Source: Streptomyces sp. ISL-98
Lineage (GTDB): Bacteria > Actinomycetota > Actinomycetes > Streptomycetales > Streptomycetaceae
DNA: 64,000 nt
Assembly (NCBI RefSeq): GCF_018614055.1
Contig: NZ_JAGGPB010000034.1
Span: forward strand, 248,001 to 312,000
Direction: 5' to 3'
The number at the start of each line of letters is the position of its first letter. Within the stretch, counting starts at the first letter, position 1. Below the pieces are notes generated by a model. The model did no database searches and had not been told where the DNA came from. It saw only the letters and a list, made by a program, of their open reading frames with translations. The translations under genes were made by a program, and so were the position numbers. Of this stretch, positions 26,393-36,644 are shown one piece after another.

Positions 26393-27471
26393 CCTCCTGC
26401 TCATCGCCTTCTTCGCCTTCCTCGGCGCCGCAGCCGCCGGCCTCCTCGGCGCCGTGGCCCTGCGCCTGCTCCGCCACCGCTCCGTCGCCGTGTCGCTGAC
26501 GGTCGTCGCCGCCGTCACGGTCACCGCGATGCTCGCGGGCACGCTCTCCGTGGCGCAGGCGATGTTCCTGTCCCCGCACGACCTGACCGTGGTGACGACG
26601 GTCGTCGCGATGGCCGCCGTCGTCTCCCTGGCCACCGCGCTGCTCCTCGGCCGCTGGGTCGTCGCGCGCAGCAACGCCCTGAAGCTGGCGGCCCGTACCT
26701 TCGGCGACGGCGGCGACTTCGCGGCGCCGACGGGATCCTCCACCGCCGAACTGGACGCCCTGGGCCGTGAGCTGGCGTCCACCAGCGCCAAACTCGCCGC
26801 CTCCCGCGAACGCGAGCGCGCGCTGGAGACCTCCCGGCGCGAACTTGTCGCCTGGATCTCGCACGACCTGCGCACCCCGCTGGCCGGCCTGCGCGCCATG
26901 TCCGAGGCGCTGGAGGACGGCGTCGTCGCCGACCCGCCCCGCTACCACCGGCAGATGCGCACCGAGGTCGACCGGCTCAACTCCATGGTCGGCGACCTCT
27001 TCGAGCTCTCCCGCATCCACGCGGGCGCGCTCGCCCTCACGCCGATCCGTATATCGGCGTACGACCTGGTGGGCGAGGCCATCGCGGGCGCGGACCCACT
27101 GGCCCGCGCCCAGGGCGTACGCCTCGTCGGCGACGCGGTGGAGGCTCTGCCGCTCGAAGTCGACGCACGCGAGATGACCCGCGTCCTCGCCAACCTCCTG
27201 GTCAACGCCATCCGCCGTACCCCCGCCGACGGCACGGTCGCGGTCGCCGCCGAACTACGCGACGACTCGGTGGTGCTGTCCGTCACCGACGGCTGTGGCG
27301 GCATCCCGACCGAGGATCTCCCGCGCGTCTTCGACACGGGCTGGCGCGGCACCGAGGCCCGTACGCCCCCGGCGGGCGCGGGCCTCGGGCTCGCCATCGT
27401 GCGCGGCATCGTCGAGGCCCACGCGGGCCGTGCAGACGTACGCAATGTGAAGGGCGGCTGCCGCTTCGAGG

Positions 27472-27497
<26 letters not shown>
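26385..27497 (+). CDS. Sensor histidine kinase
   Basis: A 370-residue membrane kinase partnered with the preceding regulator. Three hydrophobic segments (about 4-28, 34-58, 68-91) leave almost no extracellular domain, suggesting sensing of the membrane or an intramembrane signal. A HAMP-like linker precedes the dimerisation domain with phospho-acceptor H160 (WISHDLRTPLAG). The ATPase domain has the N-box LLVNAIRRTPADG, DGCGGI and GAGLGLAI. The N-box shows IR where EN/KN is usual, but Asn is retained. The 3' end overlaps the convergent GTPase gene by 26 nt. Confidence 0.93.
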
Positions 27498-28692
<1,195 letters not shown>

Positions 28693-28697
28693 GCCGG

Positions 28698-28868
28698 TCA
28701 GCCCTCGGGGCGCAGGAGCCCGCGCTCGTACGCCTTGGCCAGCCGTTGCGGCACCCGGTAGACCGAGCCGTCGACGGTGATGGGGACGAGCTGCGGCGTG
28801 GTGGCCTTCCACTGGGCGCGGCGGTGGCGGGTGTTGCTGCGGGACATCTTCCGCTTGGGTACGGCCAT
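28698..28868 (-). CDS. rpmF: Alternative (cysteine-free) 50S ribosomal protein L32
   Basis: A 56-residue protein starting MAVPKRKMSRSNTRHRRAQW, the universal L32 opening, but with no cysteine at all, so the zinc ribbon of the standard L32 is missing. C-minus paralogues replace the zinc-bound form under zinc limitation and free zinc for other uses. GGAGG lies 5 nt before the ATG. It is co-transcribed with the CobW GTPase behind it. Zur control is expected. Confidence 0.93.
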   Translation of the reverse strand: MAVPKRKMSRSNTRHRRAQWKATTPQLVPITVDGSVYRVPQRLAKAYERGLLRPEG

Positions 28869-28908
28869 GGGGTCCTCCAGGGGTGAGTGCGATCGTCGGA
28901 ACGCTACC

Positions 28909-28929
28909 TGCAAATGGATCCCGTTTTCA
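28909..28929 (-). promoter_or_regulatory. Candidate zinc-responsive operator upstream of rpmF
   Basis: An AT-rich 21-bp stretch with imperfect symmetric arms (TGCAAA / TTTTCA; on the minus strand TGAAAA...TTTGCA) lies 41 nt upstream of the L32 start. It recalls the AT-rich inverted repeats bound by actinobacterial Zur but is not a clean 7-1-7 match. The assignment rests mainly on the identity of the downstream genes. Confidence 0.4.
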
Positions 28930-29018
28930 ATTTGGCCGCTCATTGAGGCCCGTACTGCCGCGAATATCTGGGCGTATCGTGATATTTAGGCGCGTGATCG
29001 GGACCTCTGGGGGTCGAA

Positions 29019-29918
29019 ATGGTCGAGGAGCTGTTGACAGCGGGAGCGGTGGCGGGATCCGCCGCTGTGCTGTACGTCATGGCGGCCGCCAGGGTGGTGC
29101 GGCAGTACGAACGGGGTGTCGTCCTCCGCCTCGGGCGGCTTCGCCGGAACATACGGACCCCCGGCTTCACCATGGTGATTCCGGCCGTGGACCGGCTGAA
29201 CAAGGTGAACATGCAGATTGTGACGATGCCCGTGCCCGCCCAGGAGGGCATCACGCGTGACAACGTCACCGTGCGCGTCGACGCCGTCGTGTACTTCAAG
29301 GTCGTCGACCCGGCCGCCGCGATCATCGCGGTCGAGGACTACCGCTTCGCGGTGTCCCAGATGGCGCAGACCTCGCTGCGGTCGATCATCGGCAAGAGCG
29401 ACCTGGACGACCTCCTGTCCAACCGCGAGAAGCTCAACCAGGGCCTTGAGCTCATGCTCGACAGCCCGGCCATCGGATGGGGCGTGCAGATCGACCGGGT
29501 CGAGATCAAGGACGTTTCGCTGCCGGAGACCATGAAGCGCTCCATGGCACGCCAGGCGGAGGCGGACCGCGAACGCCGCGCGCGCGTCATCAACGCGGAC
29601 GCGGAGCTGCAGGCGTCCAAGAAGCTGGCCGAGGCCGCCGGGGTGATGTCCGAACAGCCCGCCGCGCTTCAACTCCGGCTGCTCCAGACCGTGGTGGCCG
29701 TCGCGGCCGAGAAGAACTCCACGCTCGTACTGCCGTTCCCGGTGGAGCTGCTCAGGTTCCTGGAGCGGGCGGCACAGCCGCAGCAGCCGCAGCAGCCGCA
29801 GCAGGCGCACGACGAGCCGCGGACCGAGGCCCGGCCCGAGCCCCCGTCGGCGCTCGCGGACGAGGAGCCGGCCCTGGCCGAGCCGCCGGTCACCGGCGAC
29901 CACTCGATTCAACGGTAG
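29019..29918 (+). CDS. SPFH/Band 7 (slipin, stomatin-like) membrane protein
   Basis: A 299-residue protein: N-terminal membrane segment (about 5-24), then the slipin core (YERGVVLRLGRLRRN, PGFTMVIPAVDRLNKV, VQIDRVEIKDVSLPETMKR in part), a coiled coil (about 175-215), and a low-complexity tail with a short PQQPQQ repeat and acidic residues. Slipins scaffold membrane microdomains. No partner NfeD protease gene is adjacent, which is unusual. The ribosome-binding site is weak (gggggt). Inverted AATATC/GATATT motifs (28963-28986) lie just upstream and may belong to its promoter. Confidence 0.88.
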   Translation: MVEELLTAGAVAGSAAVLYVMAAARVVRQYERGVVLRLGRLRRNIRTPGFTMVIPAVDRLNKVNMQIVTMPVPAQEGITRDNVTVRVDAVVYFKVVDPAAAIIAVEDYRFAVSQMAQTSLRSIIGKSDLDDLLSNREKLNQGLELMLDSPAIGWGVQIDRVEIKDVSLPETMKRSMARQAEADRERRARVINADAELQASKKLAEAAGVMSEQPAALQLRLLQTVVAVAAEKNSTLVLPFPVELLRFLERAAQPQQPQQPQQAHDEPRTEARPEPPSALADEEPALAEPPVTGDHSIQR

Positions 29919-29923
29919 AGCCG

Positions 29924-30838
29924 TCAGCCGGTGGAGAGACCGGCCGCGGATTCCGCCAGTGCGTCCAGAACCGGCCGGATCAGCGGATGGTGCTCGGCCC
30001 CTCGGCGTACGGCGGCGAACACCCGCCGCGTCGCGGCCGGGCCCGCCACGGGACGTACCACCGTGTCCTTGAGCTCCATCCCGCGCAGCGCCGAACGCGG
30101 CACCAGCGCCACTCCCGCGCCCGCCCCCGCCAGCGCCACCACGGCGCGGAAGTCGTCCGACGAGTGGACGAGCCGCGGCTGGAAGCCCGCGAGTTCACAG
30201 GCGAGCAGCATCACGTCGTGGCACGGATTGCCGGGGTACGGGCCGATCCAGTCGCTGTCGGCAAGCTCCGCGAGGGCTACGTGCGCGCCCTGCCCGAGCG
30301 GGTGCGAGGCGTGCAGTACGGCGTCGAAGGGCTCGGCGTACAGCGGTACGCGGGCCAGGCGCCGGTCGTCCTCGCGCGGGGCGCCCCGGTACTCGACGGC
30401 CAGCGCGACATCCGCCTCCCCGTCCAGCACCAGCGGCAGGCTCTCGTCGCCCTCGGCGTCCCGGACGCGGACACGGATGTCCGGGTGGCGGTCCGCGAGA
30501 CGGCCGATCGCCGGGGCGAGCACCTCCGCGATGCCGGTCGCGAAGGCCACCACGCGCACTTCACCGGCCGCTCCGCCCGCGTACGCCGCGAGCTCGGCCT
30601 CGGCCCGCTCCAGCTGGGCGAGCACGGCGTTGGCGTGGGCCAGGAGAATGTCGCCGGCCGCGGTCAGCCGTACGCCCCTGCCGCTGCGGGTCAGCAGGGT
30701 GTGGCCGGTCTCCTGCTCCAGCGCGGCGAGCTGCTGGGACACGGCGGACGGGGTCAGGTACAGCGCCGCAGCCGCGGCGGTCACCGTCCGGTGGTCCGCC
30801 ACGGCCCGCAGGATGCGCAGCCTTCGGGGGTCGATCAC
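29924..30838 (-). CDS. LysR family transcriptional regulator
   Basis: A 304-residue regulator with N-terminal helix-turn-helix (about 3-61; TVTAAAAALYLTPSAVSQQLAALE in two pieces) and a LysR substrate-binding domain. The GTG start overlaps the kbl stop (GTGA), so it is translated with tdh-kbl and may sense threonine or a breakdown product. That link is positional inference. Confidence 0.9.
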   Translation of the reverse strand: MIDPRRLRILRAVADHRTVTAAAAALYLTPSAVSQQLAALEQETGHTLLTRSGRGVRLTAAGDILLAHANAVLAQLERAEAELAAYAGGAAGEVRVVAFATGIAEVLAPAIGRLADRHPDIRVRVRDAEGDESLPLVLDGEADVALAVEYRGAPREDDRRLARVPLYAEPFDAVLHASHPLGQGAHVALAELADSDWIGPYPGNPCHDVMLLACELAGFQPRLVHSSDDFRAVVALAGAGAGVALVPRSALRGMELKDTVVRPVAGPAATRRVFAAVRRGAEHHPLIRPVLDALAESAAGLSTG

Positions 30839-32016
30839 CCAGCCATTGTCGCCCGAGCGTCGATGAACGCCGCCACAGCCCGCTCCACGTCGGCGGTCGA
30901 GTGCGCGGCGGAGAGCTGGACCCGGATGCGGGCAGCGCCCATGGGGACGACGGGGTACGAGAAGCCGATCACGTACACGCCGCGCTCCAGGAGGAGTTCG
31001 GCCATGCGGCTCGCCTCCGCCGCGTCGCCGATCATGACGGGCGCGATGGCGTGGTCGCCGGGGAGGATCTCGAATCCCGCCTCGGTCATCTTCGTACGGA
31101 AGAGCTTGGTGTTGGCGGTGAGGCGCTCGCGCAGTTCACCGGCGGATTCGAGGAGGTCCAGGACCTTGATCGACGCGGCGGCGATCACCGGGGCGAGGGA
31201 GTTCGAGAAGAGGTACGGGCGCGAACGCTGGCGCAGCAGCTCGACGATCTCGGCGCGGGCGGCGACGTAACCGCCGGACGCGCCGCCGAGGGCCTTGCCG
31301 AGCGTGCCGGTGATGATGTCGACGCGGTCCATGACGCCGTGCAGCTCGGGGGTGCCGCGGCCGCCGGGGCCGACGAAGCCGACGGCGTGCGAGTCGTCGA
31401 CCATGACCATGGCGTCGTACTGGTCGGCCAGGTCGCAGATCTCGGCGAGCGGGGCGACGTAGCCGTCCATCGAGAACACGCCGTCGGTGACGATCAGGCG
31501 GCGGCGGGCGTCCTGAGTGTCCTTGAGCTGCTGCTCCAGGTCGGCGAGGTCGCGGTTGGCGTAGCGGTGGCGGCGGGCCTTGGAGAGGCGGATGCCGTCG
31601 ATGATCGAGGCGTGGTTGAGGGCGTCGGAGATGACGGCGTCCTCGGGGCCGAGGAGGGTCTCGAAGACGCCGCCGTTGGCGTCGAAGCAGGAGGAGTAGA
31701 GGATCGTGTCCTCCTGGCCCAGGAAGGCCGAGAGCCGCTGCTCCAGCTCCTTGTGGATCTCCTGGGTGCCGCAGATGAAGCGGACCGAGGCCATGCCGTA
31801 GCCCCAGCGGTCGAGGGCGTCCTTGGCGGCGGCGACGACGTCGGGGTGGTCGGCGAGGCCGAGGTAGTTGTTGGCGCAGAAGTTGAGTACGTCGCCGGAG
31901 GGGACGGAGACGGAGGCGTTCTGCGGGGTGGCGATGACGCGCTCGGGCTTGTAGAGACCGGCGGTGCGGATTTCGTCGAGGGTGGTGCGGAGGTCTTCGC
32001 GGACGGAGGTGAACAT
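30835..32016 (-). CDS. kbl: Glycine C-acetyltransferase (2-amino-3-ketobutyrate CoA ligase)
   Basis: A 393-residue PLP enzyme of the alpha-oxoamine synthase family that cleaves 2-amino-3-ketobutyrate with CoA to glycine and acetyl-CoA. The PLP lysine is K241 in GTLGKALGG; NFCANNYLGLADHP and VDDSHAVGFVG are family signatures. It completes threonine catabolism after the upstream threonine dehydrogenase. The ATG at 32016 has AAGGAGAG upstream. A 160-bp dispersed repeat separates it from tdh. Confidence 0.95.
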   Translation of the reverse strand: MFTSVREDLRTTLDEIRTAGLYKPERVIATPQNASVSVPSGDVLNFCANNYLGLADHPDVVAAAKDALDRWGYGMASVRFICGTQEIHKELEQRLSAFLGQEDTILYSSCFDANGGVFETLLGPEDAVISDALNHASIIDGIRLSKARRHRYANRDLADLEQQLKDTQDARRRLIVTDGVFSMDGYVAPLAEICDLADQYDAMVMVDDSHAVGFVGPGGRGTPELHGVMDRVDIITGTLGKALGGASGGYVAARAEIVELLRQRSRPYLFSNSLAPVIAAASIKVLDLLESAGELRERLTANTKLFRTKMTEAGFEILPGDHAIAPVMIGDAAEASRMAELLLERGVYVIGFSYPVVPMGAARIRVQLSAAHSTADVERAVAAFIDARATMAG

Positions 32017-32069
32017 GGGCTTTGGCTCTCCTTGCGGTGGTTGGGTGGTGACGTCCGGGCTTCCGCTGC

Positions 32070-32228
32070 GCGGGGCTGCCCCTGTCCGCCCCTTTCCCGA
32101 AGCTGGGGGCAGGCCCCCAGACCCCCGGGACGCCCGTTCGAGGAGCGGGGTCTGGGGCGGAGCCCACGCGGTGGCAGCCGCACATGTCACAGCCGGGAAG
32201 GGGCGGGCAGGGGAAAGGCCCCGCCAGG
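32070..32228. repeat. Dispersed Streptomyces intergenic repeat, copy 2
   Basis: The same framework as at 21061-21213: ctgtccgcccctttcccgaa..., the gggtctggggcgg core, then gggaaggggcgggcagggga. The right half carries an extra ~30-nt segment (about 32165-32193, cgcggtggcagcc...). It sits between tdh and kbl, where its hairpin could reduce read-through. Confidence 0.8.
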
Positions 32229-32239
32229 GCAGGATCGGC

Positions 32240-33268
32240 TCAGCTCGTCCAGTCGAGGATGATCTTGCCGCTGCGCGCGGTCGCCGCTTCGTCGAACGCC
32301 GCGTCGAAGTCCTGGTAGCCGTAGCTGCCGGTGATCACCGGGCTGAGGTCAAGACCGCCCTCCAGCAGCACCGTCATCGCGTACCACGTCTCGTACATCT
32401 CACGGCCGTAGATCCCCTTGACCGTGATCATCGAGGTGACGATCTTCGACCAGTCGACGGCGAACTCCTCGGACGGCAGGCCGAGCATCGCGATCCGGCC
32501 GCCGTGCGTCATGTTCGCGACCATGTCCCGCATCGCCTCCGGCCGGCCCGACATCTCCAGACCGATGTCGAAGCCCTCCTTCAGCCCCAGCTGCCGCTGC
32601 GCGTCGGCGATGTCCGACTCGGCGACATTGAGCGCCAGCGTCGCGCCCGCCTTGCGGGCGATCGCCAGGCGGGACTCGCTGACGTCGGTGATGACGACAT
32701 TGCGCGCACCGGCGTGCCGGGCGACGGCCGCGGCCATGATGCCGATCGGGCCCGCTCCGGTGATCAGTACGTCCTCGCCGACGAGCGGGAAGGAGAGCGC
32801 GGTGTGCACCGCGTTGCCGAACGGGTCGAAGATCGCCGCCACGTCCAGGTCCACCTTGGCGCGGTGCACCCACACATTGGACGCGGGCAGGGCGACGTAC
32901 TCGGCGAACGCGCCGTTGCGGCCGACGCCGAGGCCGACGGTGGAGCGGCACAGGTGCCGGCGCCCGGCCAGGCAGTTGCGGCACTTCCCGCACACCAGGT
33001 GGCCCTCGCCGCTGACCAGGTCGCCGACCGCGATGTCCTGTACGTCCGCACCGACGGCCGCGACCTCGCCCACGAACTCGTGACCGAGAATGAGCGGTGT
33101 GGCAACGGCCTGCTGGGCCCAGCCGTCCCAGGATCTGATGTGCAGGTCCGTGCCGCAGATGCCGGTACGGAGCACCTTGATCAGCACGTCACCGGGCCCG
33201 GTCTCCGGCTCCGGCACGTCCATGAGCCACAGCCCGGGCTCGGCGTACTGCTTGACAAGTGCCTTCAT
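32240..33268 (-). CDS. tdh: L-threonine 3-dehydrogenase
   Basis: A 342-residue zinc-dependent medium-chain dehydrogenase oxidising threonine to 2-amino-3-ketobutyrate with NAD. The catalytic zinc site includes C38 (GICGTDLHI) and H63-E64 (GHEFVG). The structural zinc has C93, C96, C99, C107 (CGKCRNCLAGRRHLC). The Rossmann motif is GAGPIG. The product is the substrate of Kbl downstream. The start at 33268 is ATG. The 138 nt upstream show no gene. Confidence 0.95.
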   Translation of the reverse strand: MKALVKQYAEPGLWLMDVPEPETGPGDVLIKVLRTGICGTDLHIRSWDGWAQQAVATPLILGHEFVGEVAAVGADVQDIAVGDLVSGEGHLVCGKCRNCLAGRRHLCRSTVGLGVGRNGAFAEYVALPASNVWVHRAKVDLDVAAIFDPFGNAVHTALSFPLVGEDVLITGAGPIGIMAAAVARHAGARNVVITDVSESRLAIARKAGATLALNVAESDIADAQRQLGLKEGFDIGLEMSGRPEAMRDMVANMTHGGRIAMLGLPSEEFAVDWSKIVTSMITVKGIYGREMYETWYAMTVLLEGGLDLSPVITGSYGYQDFDAAFDEAATARSGKIILDWTS

Positions 33269-33406
33269 GGCTGCGGCTCCAGGCGAGGTGACAGGGCTGA
33301 TCGCGAACGCGTACCAATCTGTCGGGACCGGGGCGTGCAGTCCATCGAGGATTTCTTAACCGGGCCAACAGCGCAGCTTCACGCGTACGGCGAGGCCCGG
33401 TAGGCC

Positions 33407-34168
33407 CTATGCGACGCCGACCAGCACATAGCTGTGCCCGTACTGCCACACCGGGCCCGCCTCGGCGAAACCCGCCTTGCGCAGGAGGTCCGTATGGCAC
33501 TCCAGGCTCAGCCCGTTGTCGCCGCCGCTGTCGAGGCGCCGTCGGCGGCGTTCCGCCATGAGGCCGGTCAGCTCCGGGGCGGCGAGCGCGGCGGCCCACC
33601 AGGACTGCCAGTCCTCATGGGCAGCGACCCCAAGACGGTCCGCGCGCCGGCGCCCCGCGTGCTGGGCGAGAGCAGCCAGCCGGGGCGCCTCGTGGTCGAA
33701 GTGGTCCGCGTTGACGAGTACGCCGCCGGGGCGCAGTGCGGCGTACAGACGTTCGTACACCTCGGAAAGGGCGGGCTGCGGAAGGTAGTGGAGCGCCGTG
33801 GTGGACACGGCGGCGTCCAGCGGGCCACCCAGTTCCAGTGTCTCGATCCAGCCGGGGGAGCCGATCGCCACATCGGCGAAGCGGACCGCCGTGCCGCAGT
33901 GCCTGCGCCCCAGCTCCAGCAGCAGCGGATCAGTGTCGACGGCGACGATCTCCCACGCCGGGTTACGGGCGGCCAGCCGCGCCGCCAGCGAACCGGGGCC
34001 GCACCCCAGATCGGCCACCAGGGGGCGCCGCTGTCCCGCCGTGACGTGCTCGACGACGTCCGCGATCACGGTGAAGCGTTCCTCGCGGTCGACCGCATAG
34101 CGTTCCTGCTGTAGATCCCATCGCCGGATCCACTCCGTCGCCGCGGCCGGCGTCAACTGCCCGGTCAC
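33407..34168 (-). CDS. Class I SAM-dependent methyltransferase
   Basis: A 253-residue methyltransferase: motif I VADLGCGPGSLAARLA, acidic VAVDTDPLLL, and post-motif STTALHYLPQPALSEVYERLYAALRPGGVLV. It resembles trans-aconitate/UbiE-type enzymes; the substrate is unknown. The GTG start overlaps the stop of a possible 14-codon ORF, and a Fur-family-like palindrome lies 78 nt upstream, so metal-responsive control is possible. Confidence 0.88.
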   Translation of the reverse strand: MTGQLTPAAATEWIRRWDLQQERYAVDREERFTVIADVVEHVTAGQRRPLVADLGCGPGSLAARLAARNPAWEIVAVDTDPLLLELGRRHCGTAVRFADVAIGSPGWIETLELGGPLDAAVSTTALHYLPQPALSEVYERLYAALRPGGVLVNADHFDHEAPRLAALAQHAGRRRADRLGVAAHEDWQSWWAAALAAPELTGLMAERRRRRLDSGGDNGLSLECHTDLLRKAGFAEAGPVWQYGHSYVLVGVA

Positions 34169-34209
34169 CGTGCGCCCTTGTTTGCTTCGCCGTTTGCTTC
34201 GCCGCCCAT
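34165..34209 (-). CDS. Possible 14-residue leader ORF before the methyltransferase
   Basis: ATG 34209 opens MGGEANGEANKGAR and stops at TGA overlapping the methyltransferase GTG (GTGA). Its body contains a perfect tandem 12-bp repeat (tttgcttcgccg twice on the plus strand, 34181-34204). GAGAGGG lies upstream at a slightly long distance. It may set translational coupling, or be coincidental. Confidence 0.3.
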   Translation of the reverse strand: MGGEANGEANKGAR

Positions 34210-34245
34210 GGGTGGTGTCGCCCTCTCGATCCGTGGTGCACCCAC

Positions 34246-34284
34246 CCTACAACTTAACGACAATCATTGTCGTTAAGTTGTAGG
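34246..34284. promoter_or_regulatory. Perfect 39-bp palindrome, Fur/Zur-family-like operator
   Basis: Two 19-bp arms (left arm CCTACAACTTAACGACAAT, right arm its exact complement) flank one central base. The centre GACAAT-n-ATTGTC has the 7-1-7 AAT-n-ATT core of Fur-family sites, and the stretch is AT-rich in a GC-rich genome. It lies 78 nt upstream of the methyltransferase and 9 nt after the MBL gene stop, so in RNA it would also form a long hairpin. Confidence 0.6.
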
Positions 34285-34293
34285 TGATCGTAT

Positions 34294-35115
34294 TTATGTG
34301 CGGGTCTCTGTGCGGGCGCCGGGTTCGAAGCCTGCGAGCATCTGTTCCAGTTCCTGCTGGTCGGGGCCGATGAAGGGATCCGAGCCGGGTGCCGCGGTGA
34401 GGGTGTCGATCATCCGCGGGGCAATACCGACGGCCGGCGGCAGATGGGTGCACATGACGGCCTCGGGGTCCATGACCCGCAAGGGTTCGAGGCTGGCGAG
34501 GAATCTGCCGACGTCCACGACATGGATCCAGGGGCTGTCCACCGTGGCCCACAGCAGCTGCGCCGCGCGCAGGTCGTCGGCGGCGACGTCCCCGGCGTTA
34601 CCATCGGCGGCCACTTCCGCACTGGGCATGGGGCCGCCGAAGCAGTCGGAGCTGAAGCATGTGCGCGAGCGGTCGTCGTAGAAGCCGACGGTGGCCGGGT
34701 TGTCGAACAGCGGCGGCCGGAAAGCGCTGAGCGTACGGTCGCCCACGTCGAGGCTCTGGCCGGGGTTCACCAGGCAGACGCGGTCGAGCGGCAGCGGGCG
34801 CTCGGTGGACATGATGCCCGCGCCGAGGAACGTGGTCACGACTCGCGCCTTGGGGGCGGCAGCGAGCAGGTCGAACAGGCCGCCGGTGTGGTCGCGGTCC
34901 GGGTGCGTGAGCCATATCCAGCGTACGTCGGCGGGGTCGACGGCCGGGCCGAGCGTGGTCAGGAAGTCCCGGTCGGCGAGGCTGAGGCCGGTGTCGACGA
35001 CGACCGGCTGCTCGGCATGCAGGACAAAGGAGTTGACCGGGAGGAAGCCGAGCCCCGGCACTTCGAGACAGTCCCCCAGCACGGTGATGTCGCGTCCGAT
35101 TTTCTGCATGCTCAT
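34294..35115 (-). CDS. MBL-fold protein, ODP (flavodiiron-like) type with altered metal ligands
   Basis: A 273-residue metallo-beta-lactamase-fold protein without a flavodoxin domain. The first metal motif is THPDRDH (H71, D73, D75, H76), so the second His of the usual HxHxDH is Asp. Flavodiiron (ODP) proteins have Glu there. FSSDCFGG matches the bridging-Asp region of that family, and MCTHLPP supplies the last His. The usual His between these (HWPDSM in flavodiiron proteins) appears as LFDNPATV. The ATG 35115 is chosen for AGGAGG 6 nt upstream. Function may be O2/NO-related sensing or hydrolysis; uncertain. Confidence 0.75.
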   Translation of the reverse strand: MSMQKIGRDITVLGDCLEVPGLGFLPVNSFVLHAEQPVVVDTGLSLADRDFLTTLGPAVDPADVRWIWLTHPDRDHTGGLFDLLAAAPKARVVTTFLGAGIMSTERPLPLDRVCLVNPGQSLDVGDRTLSAFRPPLFDNPATVGFYDDRSRTCFSSDCFGGPMPSAEVAADGNAGDVAADDLRAAQLLWATVDSPWIHVVDVGRFLASLEPLRVMDPEAVMCTHLPPAVGIAPRMIDTLTAAPGSDPFIGPDQQELEQMLAGFEPGARTETRT

Positions 35116-35486
35116 GGCTGGCCTCCTCAGGTCTCCTCTCCAGTTTCCTCCCGGCCGGTGCGGGCTGCCTGCCCGGTGAACCAGGCCAATCTCGCGCACT
35201 CCGTGTCCGGCGGTGTCCGTCGGCCACGGCCCGCGCCGGGCCGGAGCGAAATGCGGCCCCACAAAAGGGAACCAGGCTGATGCCCGGGGCGCGAATGGCT
35301 GGATCAATATGCACGGCCGACGTGGTCGGGTGACATGAATTGGCCGGATCGGGTGGCTGGTGGTCGCTCGTTCTCCCGGGCGGTATTGACTCGCGGCCCC
35401 GTCACCGATTCTCTTTGCTCTCTCCGGGGGCGGGGAATAGGTGAGCGTTGAATCAATGAGTTTCGAACGGAGAATGGGGGGCGTTC

Positions 35487-36575
35487 ATGAATTTGTCCAA
35501 AGGTCATTCCATGCCAGGCGATAAGGCGCCGGTGATCGTGGCACTGATACCCGCCCACAACGAGGCCCGTCGCATCCGCGCCTCCGTCGCCGCGCTCCAC
35601 CGCCAGAGACGTGTCCCCGACCGCATCGTCGTAGTGGCCGACAACTGCACCGACTCGACCGCCGACATCGCCCGGCTGGCGGGCGCGGCCGTCCTGACTT
35701 CCGAGAACAACCGGCACAAGAAAGCCGGCGCCCTCAACCAGGCCCTGGAACGGACCCTCCCCGAGCTCACCGACCATGACTTCGTCCTCGTCCAGGACGC
35801 CGACACCATGCTCCAGCCCTCCTTCGTCTCCAGTGCCGTCGCGGCAATGAGCCGCAAGGTGGGGGCCGTCGGCGGAATCTTCTACGGCGAGAAGGGCGGC
35901 GGCCTGCTAGGTGCGCTGCAGCGGGTGGAATTCCACCGTTACGCCCGCGAGATCACCCGCCGCCGCTACCGGGCCGACGTGCTGACCGGCACCGCGACCC
36001 TGTTCCGGGTGACCACCCTCCGCGAGGTCAAGCAGGCCAGGGCCGACGGCCGGATCGGCGGTGGCGACTCGTACTACTCGCTGGCCTCGCTCACCGAGGA
36101 CGACGAAATGACCAAGGCCGTACGGACCTTGGGCTATCTGACGGTCTCGCCGCCCGGCTGCGGCGTGGTCACAGAAGTCATGACGACCGTCCCGAAGCTC
36201 TGGCACCAGCGACTCCGCTGGCAGCGCGGCGCCCTGGAGAACCTGCGCGACTACGGCTGGACGCGGGTCACGGCTCCGTACATCCTCCGCCAGATCTCCA
36301 TGGGTCTGTCGGTCGTGTTCCTGGCGCTGTATCTCATCTTCACCGCATGGATGCTCACCCGGGGGCGGCCGGAGTTCTCGCCCTTCTGGATCGCGATCGG
36401 CCTCGTCTTCGTCGCGGAAAAGGTCATTACCGCCCGCGGCGCCGGCCGGCGAGCCCAGCTGCTCGCGGGGACGCTCGCCGTGGAGCTGGCGTACGACATG
36501 TTCCAGCACGCGGTCTACGTGCGCTCCCTCTGGGACATGGCACGGCGTCGTGAGGAGCGCTGGATCGCCACCTGA
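35487..36575 (+). CDS. Membrane glycosyltransferase family 2 (BcsA/NodC-like)
   Basis: A 362-residue processive-type glycosyltransferase. Catalytic motifs in order are PAHNEA, DxD in VQDADTM, TEDDEMT, and QRLRWQRG (the Q-x-x-RW motif of polysaccharide synthases). Two to three transmembrane helices occupy residues 265-340. It would polymerise or add sugars at the cytoplasmic face and export them. Upstream (35308-35486) I see no gene. It is followed by a small membrane protein and an NHL protein on the same strand, suggesting one envelope-polymer locus. Confidence 0.88.
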   Translation: MNLSKGHSMPGDKAPVIVALIPAHNEARRIRASVAALHRQRRVPDRIVVVADNCTDSTADIARLAGAAVLTSENNRHKKAGALNQALERTLPELTDHDFVLVQDADTMLQPSFVSSAVAAMSRKVGAVGGIFYGEKGGGLLGALQRVEFHRYAREITRRRYRADVLTGTATLFRVTTLREVKQARADGRIGGGDSYYSLASLTEDDEMTKAVRTLGYLTVSPPGCGVVTEVMTTVPKLWHQRLRWQRGALENLRDYGWTRVTAPYILRQISMGLSVVFLALYLIFTAWMLTRGRPEFSPFWIAIGLVFVAEKVITARGAGRRAQLLAGTLAVELAYDMFQHAVYVRSLWDMARRREERWIAT

Positions 36576-36644
36576 GTCACGACCCCCATTCACCACCCGA
36601 GTCACCACCGGGCCATAAACAACCCCTTGGAAGACAGGAGTTCC

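Noticed and set aside
29771..29815. cagccgcag short tandem repeat as an intergenic or mobile repeat
   Set aside because: It lies inside the slipin gene and encodes its PQQPQQ tail.
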